Below are positions 9,701-17,931 of a DNA stretch of 64,000 nucleotides, in pieces (position 1 is the first letter of the stretch; each line of letters begins with the position of its first letter). Source of the DNA: Opitutia bacterium (GTDB lineage Bacteria; Verrucomicrobiota; Verrucomicrobiia; Opitutales; Opitutaceae); assembly GCA_016187945.1 (NCBI GenBank), contig JACPIT010000011.1:62001-126000 (forward strand). Reading direction: 5' to 3'. A program made the position numbers and the translations under genes. The notes under the pieces were generated by a model. It did no database searches. It was not told the origin of the DNA and saw only the letters and a program-made list of their open reading frames with translations.

Positions 9701-9937
9701 ACCAAGCTTCACCGACGCGAGGCGGCACGCCAATCCGGGCTCGACTGGGAGGAGTTCGTTCTCAGCGCCAAACTCGGCGATCAGAAATATCGCTATCTTT
9801 ATCGCGTCACCTCATCCCCGGCAGGACTCATCCAGCTCTTCACCTGGGTCGCCGACGATGGCACGGATACCCACGACCCACAATTGAAGGAGGCCCTCGA
9901 AACGATAGTGATTTCGCCCGTGGCTCCGGAATCCTGA
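6731..9937 (+). CDS. Large membrane protein with TIR/SLOG-like cytosolic domain, function unknown
   Basis: A 1068-residue protein. Residues 1-145 form a soluble N-domain that may be PH-like (DGLALYRDRIVLF, LPLDAIRSVKLRPW). Membrane segments are near 158-180, 187-207, 232-255 and 275-300. Residues about 310-530 carry VLYLRSFHDDGRND, EEQLAGYFNRRIGPFVAIGKP, AARLYVGQGEWQAKV and EGVWWEIARCLEHLP. This set recurs in uncharacterised bacterial membrane proteins and, to my reading, has an alternating strand-helix pattern compatible with a TIR-like or SLOG-like fold. A further hydrophobic segment lies at 555-580, followed by about 490 residues with no recognised family. It starts 75 bp after the subtilase and ends the cassette. 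I cannot assign a reaction. Sensor or effector roles both fit the neighbours. Confidence 0.6.
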   Translation: MSTHSTTIPPPAFSLERLLPILRVNPRNLSFQRRIRGDGLALYRDRIVLFRAKKYDAPLPGALLADEGHQAFARQPGFKLHASLPLDAIRSVKLRPWKSNVVLITVETVSDETWHTHQLARECAHVADALKLMLGDRFHLEVDPAQLSPKWTQPVRPALLTLGVLLTLGFLAGSIWAAVAGGDVSGLALPLGELGVFVGFAVFSHVVETRLLRRRRRKVLAGVPPFRSAALGWALKIVGVLIFLVGVFVPWPLLRLGLFGADAAISETGDEMNGVMILATFVPAIGAFMVYWGYRLALLPGGLVLGDDRRAPVLYLRSFHDDGRNDLNPRGVTAYLLGLRNLLHDYVPAIGALGNLHPLRVVRLFIGRSSDTAEEQLAGYFNRRIGPFVAIGKPGEHVATAGAARLYVGQGEWQAKVLELLEKSSAVVLQPAETEGVWWEIARCLEHLPPRKLLICLASYLQSRQGYEEFRLRFEDITGHSLPRDRDDALFIRFDDNWTPVMLPARRAAEWRWPLFGLGIDLESTLAAFIDRTGTLAQPARAWRAPRFPRLRATAAVALWGVMLWALEYQLSVFMILRSVSVQIATSSQQVISGAHASSSWHVSKHWQTRLIGGDQDYVLISPRDLFGVSLATQAESVDLKASIAAKNAAFEKQGNHPRVLSQSDVVRHNRRWSQAEFSLVITDPNGAPTDFRWFHLITTGLDGTFAINFWTSESIFRKCAGQRDALLDAVTRIETPPLTGERLAASLVTTAAAAHDPGSVVWTANDAIAYELALSPAWLPIIPIGDRAWIFQADRGTGLFVFAEPAETSETDLLAKIAQQCVVPETATSIALPRPPGGLAWGHRRWSYAEGDQSWQVDAFLHHSARGHFALVSRLRGPVADDDPRARLLARAAADFKPIGRPPAPPTARPDTRGQDGLTTYDGGQRRWFARLSDDWAPMPMKNSPVDRAFLRRDGTQAFGVIFENPQSGTTTAQIAELVLSRYRAIGTETKLHRREAARQSGLDWEEFVLSAKLGDQKYRYLYRVTSSPAGLIQLFTWVADDGTDTHDPQLKEALETIVISPVAPES

Positions 9938-10340
9938 CGCCCTGAGCCGGCCACAATCGACTCGAGCCCCGTGAGGAAAGGCGCGCACCCCTTCGGCTCG
10001 GGGAGTTGGTCGAAGGGCGCCTGGCCGCGCAGGGTCGCGAACCGCGGCTCGAGACGGGGCCTGAGTAGCGGTTGCTACGGGACGAGCGGCAAAGCAAATT
10101 GGCGACAACGGTCGATCAAGCGTCCACACGCTGTCGACAGCAGCGCGCCGTCGCCTCGAATGCCAAAGTCCGTAATACGGACTTTGGCTGGCGCGCTTCG
10201 CGTTCGCTCGACAGTCGCAGATCGCCGCTGCGGCTCGTCGGGACGACTCGCCCTACCAACCGGTGCGTTGCGACGGCGAGCGGAGTCGCCGCCCCGCCAG
10301 CGGCAGCCCGCTGCTTTCGAGCGGTCTCGCCCTGCAGCGC
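9938..10340. repeat. Gene-free spacer with GTAG-type and other palindromes
   Basis: No convincing gene lies between the end of the membrane-protein gene and the terminator of the convergent TonB receptor. The spacer holds a near-perfect palindrome at 10162-10188 (arms gccaaagtccgta / tacggactttggc around one base). A reversed REP-like hairpin ending in cgccctac lies near 10230-10258. Its CCAAA-TCCGTA palindrome is nearly identical to the one inside the adenine deaminase gene at 43661-43694. Confidence 0.6.
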
Positions 10341-10379
10341 AAAGAAAAAGGGTTTGTCACCTATTAGGTGACAAACCCT
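10341..10379 (-). terminator. Rho-independent terminator of the TPP-regulated TonB receptor
   Basis: A 15-bp perfect stem (10349-10379, arm agggtttgtcaccta) is followed on the minus strand by a T-rich run (complement of aaagaaaaa at 10341-10349). It lies 25 bp past the stop codon of the receptor gene. Confidence 0.8.
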
Positions 10380-10404
10380 CGGAGCATTCGCGGGGTGAGC
10401 GACC

Positions 10405-12576
10405 TCAGAAGCGATAGCTCGCGGTCACGCCGATCTGGCGCGGGTCGGCGCGGTCTTCGTAGCGGGTCTCGATGTAGTCGGGGTCTTCGTTGCCGAAGAA
10501 ATAGACGCGCTTGTCGTAGGTTTCGTCGAAGAGGTTCTTCGCCCACAGCGTCACGGTCCACTCGCGCCAGGCGTAGCCGAGGCTGGCGTTGACGACGCGA
10601 AACGCGCGGCGCGACTCGTTCTGGTTGTTCGAGTCGAACTGCTGCGCGCGGCCGACGAGTTCGGCGCTGGCGAAGAAGCCGGTCGCGGCGCCGTAGCGCG
10701 TGCCGAGCGTGTAGCCGTAGTGCGGCGTGTTCGCGAGGTCGCGGCCGCCGCCGGTGTTGCCGTTGCGGAGCGTGAACGGGTTCAGCTCGGAGCGCATGAG
10801 CGCGAGCGAGCCGCGAACGGTCCAATCATGCGCGAGTGCGTAGCCGGCCGCCGCCTCGAGACCGGTGACGTGCGAGTTGTCGCCGTTGTCGGTGAAGAAA
10901 CGGTAATTACCGCCGAAGCCGGCGGAGTCGCGCACCTGGGTGTTGCGGCGCGCGAGGTAGAAGGCCGTGAGTTCGCCCGTGAGTTTTTGCTCGAGCCAGT
11001 TGCCGCGGAAGCCGGCTTCGTAGTTCCAGAGCGTCTCGGTGTCGTAGGTGAGCGGGTCGGTGCCGACCGCGATGCGCGCGTCGACGTTGATGCCGCCGGC
11101 CTTGTAGCCGCGCGTGACCGAGGCGAACGCGAGCGTGTGCGCGTCGAGGTCGTGTTCGAGCGTGATCTTGCCGCCGAGGAGCGTGTCGCTGAACGACGGG
11201 CGGACCACGACCGGCGTGCGCCAGTTGCCGGACCATTTTTCGTAGCGCGTCTTCAGGCCGTCGCCGCTGAGTTTGATGCGCTCGGTGCGGAGCCCGACGA
11301 TCAGGCGCGTGGCCGGCGAGAAATCGTGCTGCACCTGGCCGAAGAGCGCGGCGTTCTTGGCGTGGTAGGTGGTTTTGAGGCCGCGCAGGTCCCACGGATC
11401 TTCGTCGGTGTAGCGCGACCATTCACCGAGGTCGGAGTAGAACGCGCCGGCGGTCCAGCGGTCGATCCAGCTCAGCGCGTGGCCGGGTTCGGAATCGAGG
11501 CGCAGCTCCTGGTTAACGACCCAGCGCGAGCGGTGCAGGTCGGAGAAACCCATGTAGGACGCGGCGGTCCAGTCGTCGTCGTAGGCGTAGCGCGAGCGCG
11601 AGCGGGCGACGCTCGTGACCGTCGTGAAGCGCGCGGCGTCGATGCCGCGGTAGGTGCCGCGCAGGCTGCCGGCGAGCGAGCGTTGCTCGTCGCGGCCGGG
11701 CTGGTCGCTGTAGGTGAGCTTGCCGTTGTTGTTCAGCGCGAACTCGTCGTAGCCGTTGTCGAAATCGGCGGCGATGAACGCAGCGTCCCAGCGCCAGAGA
11801 TCGCTCGGATTCCAGGTGAGGCGCAGGCGCGCGGTGGTCTCGTCGCGCGAGTTGGTGTCGCGGTTGAGCGTGACGTTGCGGCGGAAACCGTCCGCGCGCG
11901 TCTGCTGCACGGCGAGGCGCGCCATGAGCTCGTTCGGCCGGCTCGCGATGAGCGGACCGCCGACGGCGAAGGCGCCGCTGCGCAGGTCGTCGCCGCCGAC
12001 GGTGGCTTCGGCGGAGCCGGTCCAGACGGGCGTGGGAGCGTTGGTCACGAGGCGGACGACGCCGCCCGCGGCGTTGGCGCCGAACGCGCCGGCTTGCGGG
12101 CCACGGAGCACTTCGACCTGTTGCACGTCGAACGTGCTGGCGACGGTGCCGAGGCCGGTGAAATCGAAATCGTCGACGAGGAAGCGCACGGTCGAGTCGG
12201 GTGTCTCGCCCTCGAATTGCGAATTCTCGCCGATGCCGCGGATCTGGAAATACCGCGGCCGCGACGTGCCGCCGGTGTAGGTGAGATTCGGGATTTGGTC
12301 GACGAGGTCGCCGAAGTGGCGGACGACGCCGGTGCGCAACGCGTCGGCATCGTAGACGGAGACGCTCGCGGGGATTTGCGCGAGGGGCGATTGCCAGAGG
12401 TCCGCGGTGACGCGGAGCGGCTCGAGTTTGACCGGCGATTCGGTGGGTAGCCCGGCCTCTCCGAGGACGGGTGGCTGACCCGCGCCCGGAGGTCGCGGGC
12501 TACCGGTCTGGGCCCGGGCGACGGCGAGGGCCGTCAGCGCGAGGGTGATGGAGGTGATTCGTGTCGGGATTTGCAT
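10405..12576 (-). CDS. TonB-dependent outer-membrane receptor under TPP riboswitch control (probable thiamin transporter)
   Basis: A 723-residue protein with signal peptide MQIPTRITSITLALTALAVARAQ. It has the Opitutaceae-type box VKLEPLRVTAD, then a plug domain (PASVSVYDADALR, VEVLRGPQAGAFGANAAGG). A beta-barrel follows, ending in GVTASYRF with the terminal aromatic residue needed for barrel assembly. Such receptors take up scarce large nutrients using TonB energy. A TPP riboswitch at 12657-12750 covers the leader and implies repression when thiamin pyrophosphate is plentiful, so thiamin or a thiamin precursor is the likely substrate. The start at 12576 is chosen because an in-frame ATG further up lies inside the conserved riboswitch core. 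A strong terminator follows, so the gene is monocistronic. Confidence 0.9.
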   Translation of the reverse strand: MQIPTRITSITLALTALAVARAQTGSPRPPGAGQPPVLGEAGLPTESPVKLEPLRVTADLWQSPLAQIPASVSVYDADALRTGVVRHFGDLVDQIPNLTYTGGTSRPRYFQIRGIGENSQFEGETPDSTVRFLVDDFDFTGLGTVASTFDVQQVEVLRGPQAGAFGANAAGGVVRLVTNAPTPVWTGSAEATVGGDDLRSGAFAVGGPLIASRPNELMARLAVQQTRADGFRRNVTLNRDTNSRDETTARLRLTWNPSDLWRWDAAFIAADFDNGYDEFALNNNGKLTYSDQPGRDEQRSLAGSLRGTYRGIDAARFTTVTSVARSRSRYAYDDDWTAASYMGFSDLHRSRWVVNQELRLDSEPGHALSWIDRWTAGAFYSDLGEWSRYTDEDPWDLRGLKTTYHAKNAALFGQVQHDFSPATRLIVGLRTERIKLSGDGLKTRYEKWSGNWRTPVVVRPSFSDTLLGGKITLEHDLDAHTLAFASVTRGYKAGGINVDARIAVGTDPLTYDTETLWNYEAGFRGNWLEQKLTGELTAFYLARRNTQVRDSAGFGGNYRFFTDNGDNSHVTGLEAAAGYALAHDWTVRGSLALMRSELNPFTLRNGNTGGGRDLANTPHYGYTLGTRYGAATGFFASAELVGRAQQFDSNNQNESRRAFRVVNASLGYAWREWTVTLWAKNLFDETYDKRVYFFGNEDPDYIETRYEDRADPRQIGVTASYRF

Positions 12577-12656
12577 CGGTGTTGATGCCCGGACCGAATC
12601 GGACTCCCGTTGAAGGGGCGCTGCGTCGGCGCCACTCGGCGCTTTCGCGGCGCCTG

Positions 12657-12750
12657 CTGTTTCCTTCGTCGGCATGATCCGTTCAGGTTCCAGGGTCGAG
12701 CAGCCGATCGTGCCGCAATCTCAGCCCTCCGCGGAGGACACCCCTACAGG
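12657..12750 (-). promoter_or_regulatory. TPP (thiamin pyrophosphate) riboswitch
   Basis: Read on the minus strand, the leader shows the conserved blocks of the THI element in order. TAGGGGTGTCC comes first, then GGGCTGAGATT, then ACCCTGGAACCTGAACGG, then ATCATGCCGACGAAGGAAAC. About 80 nt separate it from the receptor start. That interval contains alternating ggcgcc / gcgcc segments that could form a mutually exclusive expression platform. It controls the TonB receptor gene at 10405-12576, presumably blocking expression when TPP binds. Confidence 0.93.
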
Positions 12751-12847
12751 CGAGCGCAACGAAACGCCGGTCACCGCGCCCGTCAACCGCGCAGTTTGTC
12801 ACCGGGCGGTCCCTCGCGGCACGCGCGAGCGGACGATGGGCGTGGGT

Positions 12848-12921
12848 GTAGGAGCGGCTTTATGCCGCGATTCGAACGTCACGAGTGCCTCGCACCGGTC
12901 GCGGCATAAAGCCGCTCCTAC
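12848..12921. repeat. REPIN-like element, family A (GCGGC-TTTAT-GCCGC stem)
   Basis: GTAGGA is followed by the hairpin gcggc-tttat-gccgc, a 30-40 bp middle, then the mirror image gcggc-ataaa-gccgc and TCCTAC. The same element occurs at 20792-20865 and 20993-21066, with half copies near 24656-24686, 45690-45712 and 48571-48602. Confidence 0.75.
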
Positions 12922-13050
12922 AATTCACGCGAGCGCGCGGTGCTCGCAGCGAGATCGCTTCGGGGCTTTTGCGCGATGCCGGCGCGGCATGACGAGGAGA
13001 GGCAGGAAGCATTTCTCGCGGCGGCAGGCGGCGGCTAGAATCCCACCGTC

Positions 13051-13554
13051 ATGAAACGCACCCAGTCCCTCGCCGCTCACGCCTTGCTCGCCATCGCGCG
13101 CCAACGCGCGGGCTTCGACGCCGAGCGGTGCCGTCTGGTGCTCGAGCATTTCGACACGTGCGCGATGCTGCACGCCGCCATCCACCGGACGCTCGCGCCG
13201 CACCGGCTCAGCGAACTGCAGTTCGGCGTGCTCGTGGTGCTGTTCTCGTTGGAGCCCGATCCGATCGGCGCCGCCGACCTCGCCGTGCACACGGCGGTCT
13301 CGCGCTCGGCCATCACCGAGGCCTTGGACAATTTGGAGGCGCAGAAACTCGTCACGCGCACCCGCGACACGCACGACCGGCGCGTGATCTACGTGCGCCT
13401 CTCCGCGGCCGGTCGCGCGCTCGCCGAGCCGGCGACGCTGGAGTTCCTGCGCACGGTGCAGGCCGTCACGCGCTTCCTCGACGACTCCGCCCAGCAGCAG
13501 GTGCTGGCCGGCTACGCGCGCCTGCAAGAGGGCGCGGCCAACTTCTCCGCCTGA
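13051..13554 (+). CDS. MarR-family transcriptional regulator
   Basis: A 167-residue protein with the MarR winged helix: LSELQFGVLVVLFSLEP, then the recognition helix region VHTAVSRSAITEALDNLEAQ, and the wing VTRTRDTHDRRVIYVRLS with the usual DxRxxxVxLT-type signature. It starts a tight run with the RND efflux genes (next start 9 bp later), so it most likely represses this operon and is released by a small-molecule substrate of the pump. The length is normal for the family. The spacer upstream, shared with the divergent riboswitch-controlled receptor, probably contains its operator, but no clear palindrome stands out apart from the REPIN. Confidence 0.9.
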   Translation: MKRTQSLAAHALLAIARQRAGFDAERCRLVLEHFDTCAMLHAAIHRTLAPHRLSELQFGVLVVLFSLEPDPIGAADLAVHTAVSRSAITEALDNLEAQKLVTRTRDTHDRRVIYVRLSAAGRALAEPATLEFLRTVQAVTRFLDDSAQQQVLAGYARLQEGAANFSA

Positions 13555-13563
13555 TCCCTTACC

Positions 13564-14664
13564 ATGAAAAAACGCATCGTGCTCACCGCCCTCGTCGCGC
13601 TCGCCGTCTTCGCCGCGATCTTCGGCTACAAATTCTATTCCATCCGCCAGCAGATGGCCGCGCGCGCCGGCATGAAACTGCCGCCCGTCACCGTGAGCGC
13701 CGCCGTCGTGCGCGCGGAGACGTGGCCCAACACGATCCAGGCCGTCGGCGCGCTGAAAAGCTTCCGCGGCATCGTCGTGAAAACCGAACTCGAAGGCGTC
13801 GTGCGCGAGATCGCCGCCACGTCCGGCGCCGCCGTCGACGAGGGCGCGTTGCTCGTGCGACTCGACACCGCCGTCGAAGAAGCGCAGCTCGCCGGTCTCG
13901 AAGCGCAGGCGCGGCTCGCCGAAATCAACCTCGGCCGCGCGCGCGAACTCCGCACCAACGGCACCAACACGCCCAACGACCTCGACACCGCCGAGACCAC
14001 GCTCGCCGCGACGCGTTCGTCCGTCGCGCAGCTCAAGGCCACGCTCGCGAAGAAGCGCATCGTTGCACCGTTCGCCGGCCGGCTCGGCATCGTGCAGGTT
14101 TACCCCGGGCAATTTCTCAACAAGGGCGACGCGCTCGTCGTGCTCGAAAGCATCGATCCGATCTACGTCGATTTCTCGCTGCCGCAGCAGGACATCGCCC
14201 GCCTCACGCTCGGCCAGACCGTGCGCCTCACCGTCGACGCGTATCCCGACCGGACATTCGAGGGCCAGATCACCGCACTCAGCCCGCGCGTGAACGACGC
14301 CACGCGCAACGTCGACCTTCGCGCCACGCTGCGCAATCCCGGCGAGGTGCTGCGCCCGGGCATGTTCGCCCGCGCCGAAGTCGTGCTGCCCGCGAGCGAG
14401 CACGCGCTCGTCATCCCGTCCGCCGCCGTCGTCTACAATCCCTACGGCGAAACCGTCTACGTGATCGCCGACGGCGTCGTGCAACAGCGCTTCATCAAGA
14501 CCGGCGCGAGCCGCGGCGATCTCACGCAGGTGCGCAGCGGCCTCAAGCCCGGCGAACAGATCGTCACCTCCGGCCAGATCAAGCTGCGCAACGGCAGCGC
14601 CGTGAAAATCGACAACTCCGCCGCGCCCGACGCGAACCCGGCCCCGAAACCCGTCGAGAGCTGA
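13564..14664 (+). CDS. RND efflux periplasmic adaptor (membrane fusion protein)
   Basis: A 366-residue protein with an N-terminal membrane anchor (LTALVALAVFAAIFGYKFYS) and no lipobox. It has a biotinyl-lipoyl half motif (VKTELEGVVREIAATSGAAV), a short alpha-hairpin (AQLAGLEAQARLAEINLG), the second half motif (KRIVAPFAGRLGIVQVYPG) and a beta-barrel region (PIYVDFSLPQQDI). It bridges the inner-membrane pump and outer-membrane channel. It follows the MarR gene by 9 bp, and the pump begins 114 bp downstream. The order regulator-adaptor-pump-channel is that of drug or toxin efflux operons; the substrate cannot be read from the sequence. Confidence 0.92.
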   Translation: MKKRIVLTALVALAVFAAIFGYKFYSIRQQMAARAGMKLPPVTVSAAVVRAETWPNTIQAVGALKSFRGIVVKTELEGVVREIAATSGAAVDEGALLVRLDTAVEEAQLAGLEAQARLAEINLGRARELRTNGTNTPNDLDTAETTLAATRSSVAQLKATLAKKRIVAPFAGRLGIVQVYPGQFLNKGDALVVLESIDPIYVDFSLPQQDIARLTLGQTVRLTVDAYPDRTFEGQITALSPRVNDATRNVDLRATLRNPGEVLRPGMFARAEVVLPASEHALVIPSAAVVYNPYGETVYVIADGVVQQRFIKTGASRGDLTQVRSGLKPGEQIVTSGQIKLRNGSAVKIDNSAAPDANPAPKPVES

Positions 14665-14778
14665 CCCGCTCCCCGCCCGAGAGTCTGCGACCGCGGCGCT
14701 CTCGCGACCGCGCTCCACTCTCCACTCTCAGCTCTCATCTCTCAACTTCCGACTTTTCGCTCTCAACTCCTCCGCGCC

Positions 14779-17700
14779 ATGCGCTTCACCGATCTCTTCA
14801 TCCGCCGTCCGATTCTGGCGACCGTCGTCAACCTCTTCCTGCTGCTCGGCGGCTGGCTCGCGTTCAAGGCGATGGTCATCCGCCAATACCCGCAGACCAA
14901 CAACGCCGTCGTCAAAGTCACGACCGCCTATCCCGGTGCCAGCGCCGACCTCGTCCGCGGCTACATCACCACGCCGCTCGAGCGCGAAATCGCCTCGGCC
15001 GACGGTCTCGACTACGTCGAATCCGTCAGCGGCCCGAACGTCTCCGTCATCACTGCCAAGCTGCGGCTCAACTACGACCCGAACGACGCGCTCACGCAGA
15101 TCACCTCCAAGGTGAACCGCGTCCGCAGCGAGCTACCCAGCGCGGCCGAAGATCCCGTCTTCGACGTCTCCGTCGGCGAGACGACCGCATCGATGTATCT
15201 GAGCTTCTCGAGCGACACGCTCGAGGCGAACCAGATCACCGACTACCTCGTGCGCGTCGTGCAGCCGAAGCTGTCCACGGTCGAGGGCGTGCAAAAAGTC
15301 GAAATCCTCGGCGGCCGCACGTTCGCCATGCGCATCTGGCTCAAGGACGACCGCATGGCCGCGCTCGGCCTCAGCGCCTCCGCCGTCCGCGCCAAGCTCG
15401 CCTCGCAAAATTACCTTTCCGCCATCGGCCAGACGAAGGGCGCGATGATCTCCGTCAACCTGACCGCGAAGACCGATCTGCACTCCGCGGAGGAATTTCG
15501 CCAGATCGTGATCGCCGAAAAAGACGGCCGCGTCGTGCGCCTCGGCGACATCGCCGACGTCGTGCTCGGCGCCGAGGACTACAGCTCCAACCTCACCTTC
15601 AACGGCCTGACCGCGACAGGCATGAGCATCAGCGTGCTGCCGACCGCGAACTCCATCGACGTCATCAAGCGCGTGCGCGCCGTCTGGCCCGACCTCGTCA
15701 GCCAGTTCCCCGCCGGACTCCAGGCCGCGATCCTCTACGACGCCACCGAGTTCATCAACTCGTCCATCACCGAGGTGCTGCACACGCTCGTCGAGGCGAT
15801 GTTGATCGTCATCGTGGTGATCTATCTTTTCCTCGGGTCGTTCCGCTCGGTCGTCATCCCGATCGTCGCGATCCCGCTCTCGCTCGTCGGCTGCGGCATC
15901 CTGATGCTCGCGCTCGGTTTCTCGATCAACCTGCTGACGCTGCTCGCGATGGTGCTGGCGATCGGCCTCGTGGTCGACGACGCCATCGTCGTCGTCGAAA
16001 ACATCCACCGCCACATCGAGGAGGGGCTCACGCCCTTCGACGCCGCGATCAAGGGCGCGCACGAACTCGTCGGCCCAGTCATCGCGATGACGATCACGCT
16101 CGCCGCCGTCTACGCGCCGATCGGTCTGCAATCCGGCGTCACCGGCGCGCTCTTCCGCGAGTTCGCGTTCACGCTCGCGGGCTCGGTGCTCGTGTCGGGC
16201 TTCGTCGCGCTCACGCTCTCGCCGATGCTCAGCGCGAAGCTGCTGCGGCATAACCCGAATCCGAAGGGCATCGAGCACTTCCTCGATGTCGCGTTCACGA
16301 AACTCCGCGAGCGCTACGAGCGCCTCCTCGACGGCGTGCTCAACACCCGGCCGGCGGTCGTGCTCGTCGCCGTGCTGATTTTCGCGAGCATCGTGCCGTT
16401 TTTCCTGATGACCAAAAAGGAACTCGCGCCCGCGGAAGACCGCGGCTTCGTGCTCGGCCTGATCAGCGGCGCGCCGAACGCCACCCTCGAGCAGACGCAG
16501 CGCTACACCGAGAAACTGAATCCGATGATCCAGCAAGCGGTGCCCGAGGCGAAAGTGCGGTTCATGATCCTCGGCTTCGATCCCGCCAGCGGCATGGCGA
16601 ATCCTTCCGGCGGCATGATGGGCCTCGTGCTCGCGCCGTGGGAGCAACGCACGCGCGGTGCCGCCGCGATCGCCACGCACGCGGCCGCGCTCGGCGGCGA
16701 AGTTTCCGGCATCAACCTCGCCGCGGTGCTGCCGCCGTCGCTGCCCGGCGCGGGCGGCGGTTTGCCCGTGCAATTCGTCGTCAGCTCGACCGCCGACCAC
16801 GCGCAAGTGCTCGAAGTCGCGAACGAACTCCTCCAGCGCGCGCTCGCCAGCGGCAAATTCGTCTATGCCGACAACAGCCTCAAATACGACATGCCGCAGG
16901 CCGACCTCGTGATCGACAAGGACAAGGCCGCGTTCCTCGGCATCGACATGTCGCAGCTCAGCGCCGATCTCGGCTCCATGCTCGGCGGCGGCTACGTGAA
17001 CCGCTTCTCGATCCAGGGCCGCGCCTACAAGGTCACGCCGCAAGTCACCCGCGTCTCGCGCCTCACGCCGGAGCAGCTCGGCAGTTACTACATCTCCACC
17101 GGCAAAGGCGAACTCGTGCCGCTCTCAAGCATCGCCCGCATCGAGAAGTCGACGCAGCCGCGCAGCCTCGGGCGTTTCCAACAACTCAACTCGGCCACGC
17201 TCGGCCTCGTGCCGCGTCCCGGCGTCTCGCTCGGCGAAGCGCTCGACTGGCTCAACGCCGAAGCCAAACAGGTCTTCCCCGCCGGTTTCTCCTCCGACTA
17301 CAAGGGCGAGCTGCGCCAATACGTGCAGGAAGGCAGTTCGCTCATGACCGCGTTCGCGCTGGCGATCGTCGTCATCTTCCTCGTCCTCGCCGCGCAATAC
17401 GAGAGCTGGCGCGATCCGTTCATCATCATGATGGCCGTGCCGCTCTCGCTCGCCGGCGCGATGGTGTTCCTGTTTTTCGGCGCCGCGACGCTGAACATCT
17501 ACACGCAGGTTGGCCTCATTACGCTCGTCGGCCTCATCACCAAACACGGCATCCTCATGGTCGAGTTCGCCAACGGCCTTCAGGAAAAAGGCTACGGCGT
17601 CCGCGAAGCGATCGAACACGCCGCCGGCATCCGGCTGCGCCCGATTCTCATGACGACCGCCGCGATGGTGCTCGGCGTGCTGCCGCTCGTCGTCGCGCGC

Positions 17701-17883
17701 GGCGCGGGCGCGGAAGCGCGTTTCAGCATGGGCCTCGTCATCGCCACCGGCATGTCGATCGGCACGCTCTTCACGCTCTTCGTCGTCCCGACGTTCTACA
17801 CGCTCATCGCGAAAGACCGCAAAGCGACGAGCGCCGCCCCCGCGACGACGCTGCCTGCTCCCGCTCCCGACGCCGCACACTGA
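14779..17883 (+). CDS. RND-family efflux pump, inner-membrane subunit (HAE-1 type)
   Basis: A 1034-residue protein, the normal size for AcrB/MexB-like pumps. It starts MRFTDLFIRRPILATVVNLF, as is usual, then has a large periplasmic loop, a cluster of six helices, a second loop and six more helices. Helix 4 contains LAIGLVVDDAIVVVENI, in which the adjacent aspartates carry protons in this family; helix 10 contains GLITLVGLITKHGILMVEF with the conserved lysine. It exports hydrophobic compounds from the periplasm and membrane in exchange for protons. In the family it is trimeric and docks with the adaptor and the TolC-like channel encoded on either side. The substrate is unknown. Confidence 0.94.
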   Translation: MRFTDLFIRRPILATVVNLFLLLGGWLAFKAMVIRQYPQTNNAVVKVTTAYPGASADLVRGYITTPLEREIASADGLDYVESVSGPNVSVITAKLRLNYDPNDALTQITSKVNRVRSELPSAAEDPVFDVSVGETTASMYLSFSSDTLEANQITDYLVRVVQPKLSTVEGVQKVEILGGRTFAMRIWLKDDRMAALGLSASAVRAKLASQNYLSAIGQTKGAMISVNLTAKTDLHSAEEFRQIVIAEKDGRVVRLGDIADVVLGAEDYSSNLTFNGLTATGMSISVLPTANSIDVIKRVRAVWPDLVSQFPAGLQAAILYDATEFINSSITEVLHTLVEAMLIVIVVIYLFLGSFRSVVIPIVAIPLSLVGCGILMLALGFSINLLTLLAMVLAIGLVVDDAIVVVENIHRHIEEGLTPFDAAIKGAHELVGPVIAMTITLAAVYAPIGLQSGVTGALFREFAFTLAGSVLVSGFVALTLSPMLSAKLLRHNPNPKGIEHFLDVAFTKLRERYERLLDGVLNTRPAVVLVAVLIFASIVPFFLMTKKELAPAEDRGFVLGLISGAPNATLEQTQRYTEKLNPMIQQAVPEAKVRFMILGFDPASGMANPSGGMMGLVLAPWEQRTRGAAAIATHAAALGGEVSGINLAAVLPPSLPGAGGGLPVQFVVSSTADHAQVLEVANELLQRALASGKFVYADNSLKYDMPQADLVIDKDKAAFLGIDMSQLSADLGSMLGGGYVNRFSIQGRAYKVTPQVTRVSRLTPEQLGSYYISTGKGELVPLSSIARIEKSTQPRSLGRFQQLNSATLGLVPRPGVSLGEALDWLNAEAKQVFPAGFSSDYKGELRQYVQEGSSLMTAFALAIVVIFLVLAAQYESWRDPFIIMMAVPLSLAGAMVFLFFGAATLNIYTQVGLITLVGLITKHGILMVEFANGLQEKGYGVREAIEHAAGIRLRPILMTTAAMVLGVLPLVVARGAGAEARFSMGLVIATGMSIGTLFTLFVVPTFYTLIAKDRKATSAAPATTLPAPAPDAAH

Positions 17884-17931
17884 GCCGCCGCCCATCTTTC
17901 GCAGGTCGAATCCGCGCGCTGCGTCGAACGA

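Noticed and set aside
12674-13054. 126-codon plus-strand frame over the riboswitch and REPIN
   Set aside because: It covers the complement of the TPP riboswitch and a repeat; no coding character.
13128-16253. 1041-codon plus-strand open frame overlapping the MarR, adaptor and pump genes
   Set aside because: It is the +1 shadow of real genes in high-G+C DNA: arginine-rich, no domains, crosses three genes with clear families.
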